From Actinomadura kijaniata NBRC 14229 (GTDB taxonomy: Bacteria > Actinomycetota > Actinomycetes > Streptosporangiales > Streptosporangiaceae), in the NCBI RefSeq assembly GCF_001552175.1, contig NZ_BCQR01000032.1:19166-83165 (forward strand): DNA of 64,000 nucleotides, read 5' to 3'. The notes under the pieces were generated by a model. That model searched no databases and was not told the origin of the DNA. It saw nothing but the letters and a program-made list of their open reading frames with translations. The position numbers and the translations under genes are program-made. This document shows positions 60,399-64,000 of this stretch, piece after piece; the first letter of the stretch is position 1, and every line of letters starts with the position of its first letter.

Positions 60399-61460
60399 TC
60401 ACCCGGCCGCCAGGGCGCCCACCCGCCGGGACGCGGTGAAGGCCGCCCAGGAGACCAGCTCCACCAGCGGAGCGTCCCCGGGGCGGTCCTTCCTGCAGTC
60501 CTCGATGACCGAGCGGTCGACCTGGTAGGACGCCATGGCCGTCAGCAGGGCCAGGCGGCCGGCGGGCCGGTCGGAGGCGGGCAGGCCGGCGAGCGCGCTC
60601 TCGGTCCAGGAGCGGCTGAGACCGGGCGGCCGCCCGTTCCATCCGGCCAGTTCCGCGCGGACCATCTCCCGGACCGGGGCCGGGACCGAGCGTTCGGCCG
60701 CCGCGTCGATGGCCGCGGCGGCGCGCGCGAACGCGTCCGCGACGACCGGCGCCCCGTCCGCCCAGCCCATGTCGCCGGGCGGCGGCGCGGCGGGCAGCAG
60801 GTGCAGCGACCGTCCCGGCGCGCGGTGGCGCAGGGAGTTCGGCCGCAGGCAGCGGCCGACCAGCCGCATCATGCCGCCGCGCGCCCGCGCCGGCAGGCCG
60901 GGCGGGAAGGGGGACTCCTCCAGGAACACGTTGACCACGCGGTTGAGGTAGTGGAAGACCACCGCCACCCCGACGAGCTCGGACGCCTGGTCGGCCGGGA
61001 AGGGGGCCGGGCGCTCGCCGCCCGCCTCCCCCGTCCCCAGGTCCCGCGCCCAGGCGGCCACCGCACGGATGCGCGGGTCCGCGACCGATTCCAGCCGCCC
61101 TTCGGCGATGGCGGCGGCGTCGCGCCCGTGCACCAGCCCGTACAGCGTCATGCCGTGCACGTCCGCGCAGTACCGGCAGCTGTTGCCGAGCGACACCGCC
61201 GCAGCGACGGTCTCCTTCACCGCCCGGTCCGCCCGCCCGGAGGCGACCAGGGTCTCCCGCAGGGTCATCCAGGCCGCCGCGAGCACGTCCGGCGCGGGGG
61301 AATGCAGGGTGACCGGAGGGGCGAGGATCCCGAAGTCCCGCTCCACCTGGGCGTAGATCTCCGCGACCCGGCCCCGCGCGGCCTCGTGGCGCACCGCCGA
61401 GACGTGCCTGACCTGCCCCTGCGCCCCGCGCCGCGTGACCCGTGCGAAAGCTCCGGCCAT
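60399..61460 (-). CDS. AhpD-like/carboxymuconolactone decarboxylase-family protein
   Basis: 353 residues with an AhpD-type motif SCRYCADVHGMTLYGLVHG (CxxC plus His) at about residues 95-115, and a second related helical half lacking the cysteines. AhpD-fold proteins are peroxidases or thiol-disulfide reductants that can protect against reactive molecules. Third gene of the operon DUF5987-GMC-AhpD, 7 bases after the GMC gene. The larger size, about twice a single domain, and the degenerate second half are typical of a subfamily of unknown substrate. Confidence 0.83.
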   Translation of the reverse strand: MAGAFARVTRRGAQGQVRHVSAVRHEAARGRVAEIYAQVERDFGILAPPVTLHSPAPDVLAAAWMTLRETLVASGRADRAVKETVAAAVSLGNSCRYCADVHGMTLYGLVHGRDAAAIAEGRLESVADPRIRAVAAWARDLGTGEAGGERPAPFPADQASELVGVAVVFHYLNRVVNVFLEESPFPPGLPARARGGMMRLVGRCLRPNSLRHRAPGRSLHLLPAAPPPGDMGWADGAPVVADAFARAAAAIDAAAERSVPAPVREMVRAELAGWNGRPPGLSRSWTESALAGLPASDRPAGRLALLTAMASYQVDRSVIEDCRKDRPGDAPLVELVSWAAFTASRRVGALAAG

Positions 61461-61467
61461 GGCGGGC

Positions 61468-63135
61468 TCACCCGGCCCGACGGCCCTGCACGAGCCCGGC
61501 CACCAGCGGTGCCGTCTCGCGGCGGGCGCTGGTGGCGCCGTCGGGAGAGGGCGCTCCGTACTTGACCGGGACGCCGCGTTCCCGGGCCGCCCGCACGATG
61601 CCGGGCATCGCGCGCTCGGCGAGCGCGGCGATGGTCATCGCGGGGTTGACGGTGAGGGCGCCGGGCACGGCCGAGCCGTCGGTGACGAAGATGCCGGGAT
61701 GGCCCCGCAGCTCGTGGCGGTCGTCGAGGGCGGAGGTGGCCGGGTCGTCGCCGATGCGGCAGGACGCCAGCGGATGCACCGTGTAGGCGCCCACCACGTC
61801 GTTCGTCCACGGCCGCACCCTGCCGATGCCGTCGCGCTCGATGATGTCGCGCACCAGGTCGTCGGCCTCGGTCCAACCGCGCAGGGTGTTGGCGGTCGGG
61901 TGGTAGCGGAGGTTCCCGCGTCCGAGCATCTGCTGCGAGATGCGCATGGCGTTCCCGGTCGCCGGGGGCGGGCCGAACACCCCCTCGTTGTCGTCCTCCG
62001 ACATGATGAAGATGGTCAGCCACGACTGCCAGCGCTTGAGCATCTCCTTCTTCTCCGCGCCGAACCAGGTGGGCCCGGTCGCGTCGGGCGCCTGGGCCAG
62101 GATGGTGCCGAGGCCGGGCGGGAAGTACAGCTGTTCCAGCGAGAACCGGGAGTGCTCGGGCAGCGCCCCGTCCAGCCGGTCCCAGTTCGCCACCACCGGT
62201 CCGCGCCCGATCTGGTTGGCGGCGTAGGCCAGGCCGCCGTCCCGTTCCAGGCCCAGCACCTCGCGCACCCGGTCCTCGTCGATCACGGCAGTGTTGAGCC
62301 GTTCGCCGTTGCCCGAGAAGTAACGCCCCACGGCGTGCGGCATCCTGCCGAGGGAGGGCTCGGAACGCTGGAGGATGACCGGCGTGGCGCCGGCGCCCGC
62401 CGCCAGCACGATGATCTTGGCGTCGATCGTCCCGCCGCCGGTGTGGATGCGGTAGTCCTCGTCGTCGATGACGTTGTAGTGCACGCGGTAGCCGCCGTCG
62501 TCGGTGCGCGAGATGTGCTGCACCTCGTGCAGCGGCCGGATCTGCGCGCCGTGGGCGAGGGCCGCCGGCAGGTAGTTGGTCAGCAGGGACCGCTTGGCGT
62601 CGAAGCGGCATCCGGCCATCATCCAGTTGCAGTTGGTGCACTTGTCGTTGTCGACGGCGACCGGAACCGGGTTGGCCGTGTGGCCCGAGCGGGCGCACAG
62701 CGCCGCCCACAGCCCGCCGGCGTAGGTGACGTCGTCCCAGTCCTGCCTGGTGACCGGCATCGCCTCGGCCACCCGGTCGTACCACGGTTCGAGGGCGTCC
62801 CGCGACAGGGCCTTGGGCCACATGCGCCGCCCGACGCTGCCCGTGCGCTCGAAGACGAAACGCGGCGCCCGGGGCATCGCGGCGAAGTAGACGACGCTGC
62901 CGCCTCCGACGCAGTTGCCGCCGAGGACGCTCATGCCGTCCCCCACCACGAAGTCGAAGATCCGCGTGTAGGACGAGCCGAGCTTGAAGTCGTGGTCGAA
63001 GTCCTTGCTCTCCAGCCACGGGCCGCGTTCCAGCACCACGACGCGCGCGCCGCCCGCCGCGAGGTGGTAGGCCGCGATCGCGCCGCCGAACCCGCTGCCG
63101 ATCACAAGGACGTCGGTGCTCTCGAAACTGGTCAC
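61468..63135 (-). CDS. GMC/cholesterol-oxidase-like FAD oxidoreductase
   Basis: 555 residues from GTG 63135, which overlaps the upstream stop (GTGA). The FAD motif is DVLVIGSGFGGAIAAYHLAA, followed by MSVLGGNCVGGGSVVYFAAM. A cluster of cysteines (DKCTNCNWMMAGCRFDAKRS) resembles a feature of the bacterial GMC branch that includes cholesterol oxidases. The C-terminal active-site His/Asn are in YTVHPLASCRIGDD and GALTVNPAMTIAALAE. It should oxidise a secondary or primary alcohol. The preceding DUF5987 gene resembles the small subunit of membrane GMC dehydrogenases, so the two may form a complex. Confidence 0.88.
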   Translation of the reverse strand: MTSFESTDVLVIGSGFGGAIAAYHLAAGGARVVVLERGPWLESKDFDHDFKLGSSYTRIFDFVVGDGMSVLGGNCVGGGSVVYFAAMPRAPRFVFERTGSVGRRMWPKALSRDALEPWYDRVAEAMPVTRQDWDDVTYAGGLWAALCARSGHTANPVPVAVDNDKCTNCNWMMAGCRFDAKRSLLTNYLPAALAHGAQIRPLHEVQHISRTDDGGYRVHYNVIDDEDYRIHTGGGTIDAKIIVLAAGAGATPVILQRSEPSLGRMPHAVGRYFSGNGERLNTAVIDEDRVREVLGLERDGGLAYAANQIGRGPVVANWDRLDGALPEHSRFSLEQLYFPPGLGTILAQAPDATGPTWFGAEKKEMLKRWQSWLTIFIMSEDDNEGVFGPPPATGNAMRISQQMLGRGNLRYHPTANTLRGWTEADDLVRDIIERDGIGRVRPWTNDVVGAYTVHPLASCRIGDDPATSALDDRHELRGHPGIFVTDGSAVPGALTVNPAMTIAALAERAMPGIVRAARERGVPVKYGAPSPDGATSARRETAPLVAGLVQGRRAG

Positions 63136-63701
63136 GCGGGGCTCCCGGACGGTGTGGTGTGGGGGTGGAGTTCGGCCAGCGGCCGCCCGTAGCCGTACTG
63201 CGGGAAGCGCCACAGGCCGTCGGCGTCCGGCTTGGCCAGGCCCATCGCCTCGATGCCGGGATGTCCCTCGGCGATCGCGTCGAGCGTGTGCATGTGCGCG
63301 CCGGTGTCGAAGGCCATGTTGCTGAACAGCGCGATGCTGACCCAGACCTCCTTCTCCGGATGCCCCGGCGCGGTGAGCGCCCGCGTCAGCGCGGTCCGCT
63401 CGGAGAACGGCAGCGCGACGAACGGCGGGACGTCCGCGTCCAGGGTCAGTCCGCACCACTCCGCATGGGCCCGCGCGTGCTCGTTCAGCATGCGCGCCAG
63501 GGTGTCCAGGCTGTCGGACACCCCCGCCGCCGACCACTCCAGCAGTTCCAGGGCCCCCGCGGCGACGGCGCCGGGGCCGACCGCCGCGCCGGCCACCGAC
63601 CGGTCTCCGGGCCAGCGTTTCTCGCCGGGCACGATCGTGTCGGCGAAGGCCTCGATCGTCACTTTCCGCGTTTCTTCTTCGGCTGCGGCGTCCACTGGCA
63701 T
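63132..63701 (-). CDS. DUF5987/gluconate-2-dehydrogenase-subunit-3-like protein
   Basis: 189 residues from ATG 63701 (AGGAGG eight bases upstream). EAFADTIVPGEKRWPGDRSV near the N-terminus is the usual opening of small subunits that partner GMC dehydrogenases, and the C-terminal FPQYGYGRPLAELHPHT is typical of DUF5987. No Tat signal is present, unlike many gamma subunits, so the complex would be cytoplasmic. First gene of a three-gene operon, overlapping the GMC gene by four bases. Role by family: folding or stabilising the large subunit. Confidence 0.78.
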   Translation of the reverse strand: MPVDAAAEEETRKVTIEAFADTIVPGEKRWPGDRSVAGAAVGPGAVAAGALELLEWSAAGVSDSLDTLARMLNEHARAHAEWCGLTLDADVPPFVALPFSERTALTRALTAPGHPEKEVWVSIALFSNMAFDTGAHMHTLDAIAEGHPGIEAMGLAKPDADGLWRFPQYGYGRPLAELHPHTTPSGSPA

Positions 63702-64000
63702 CCGCGACACCTCCTGTTGTCGGCAGGGAAAACGGAATCGACCTACAGAAAGACCGATGGACGACCGGGCTCGGTGACGGCGGAGCGTCCAGGGACCGGA
63801 AGCCGCCGCGACCACTCCGCGGCGGTCGAGCGGACCGGAGGCGGAATCGCCTTGACGTCTTCCCGGAATTCATGATTGGCCCGCGCGCTGCACAAAGCAT
63901 CTCTGAGCGTGCCGTGGCGAATCCGGCGGGCGGCCGCGGGAGGGGGCCGACGGCGTCGGGCGGGGGGCGGACGGCCCGGCGGCGGGCCCGCGAGCGCCCG
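63702..64000. other. Non-coding right end of window
   Basis: The last 299 bases contain the presumed promoter region of the DUF5987 operon and no gene, repeat or site that I can support. The cluster may continue to the right; no cluster boundary is visible. Confidence 0.5.

Noticed and set aside
1..64000. CRISPR arrays, tRNA genes, insertion sequences or attachment sites
   Set aside because: No regularly spaced repeats, no tRNA-like cloverleaf with CCA-adjacent end, and no transposase or integrase was recognised.

Overview
This is a GC-rich actinomycete chromosome segment. Supporting signs are strong GC bias at third codon positions, GTG/TTG starts, several probably leaderless transcripts, many ECF/TetR/AfsR-type regulators, P450s, a mycothiol-type DinB-fold protein and a NarG-type nitrate reductase. 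A filamentous genus is likely, but the genus cannot be fixed from this window. I saw no tRNA, rRNA, CRISPR array or transposase.

1-23.8 kb is chromosomal and regulatory. The respiratory nitrate module (narH partial, narG, narK) lies under a region with DosR-like boxes and an Acg-nitroreductase remnant. After it come two ECF sigma factors with SnoaL tails (SigG-like, and ECF41-like paired with an NDH-2-like flavoprotein), an extra clpP divergent from a LysR gene, a DUF1062 protein, a two-domain VOC protein, an SDR with a Tat-like leader, a class C beta-lactamase-type hydrolase, an AfsR-like regulator, XRE and GlxA-type AraC regulators, and a carotenoid-oxygenase-like protein that has lost its iron histidines, divergent from a TetR gene. 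Four gaps hold gene debris (nitroreductase, ECF42 sigma, SGNH hydrolase, TetR), so this stretch looks like a site of repeated deletion.

23.8-63.7 kb reads as a biosynthetic gene cluster. At its centre is a minus-strand operon: an iterative type I PKS of the 6-methylsalicylate/naphthoate synthase type (KS-AT-DH-KR-ACP), a 59-residue protein, an OafA-type membrane acyltransferase with a long soluble tail, and a secreted neocarzinostatin-family apoprotein with all four cysteines. Around it are an EntE-type aryl-AMP/CoA ligase, an O-methyltransferase, four P450s, two MonCI/LasC-type flavin epoxidases, an enediyne-type (SgcF/NcsF) epoxide hydrolase, an SgcJ-like protein, a class III aminotransferase, two GMC oxidoreductases, a Tat-exported BBE-like oxidase, an HsaA-like flavoprotein, acyl-CoA carboxylase beta, a DrrAB-type ABC exporter and an MFS pump.

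The parts match the aromatic-acid arm and protein carrier of chromoprotein enediynes such as neocarzinostatin. No enediyne PKS (PKSE) or core cassette and no deoxysugar genes are in the window. Either the warhead genes lie to the right or elsewhere, or this is a different chromoprotein system. A conserved promoter element (AGCAATTAC followed by AGAAGGC) occurs ahead of two cluster promoters, with weaker relatives ahead of others, which points to shared control. A ScbR-like TetR gene at 59.6 kb is one candidate regulator.
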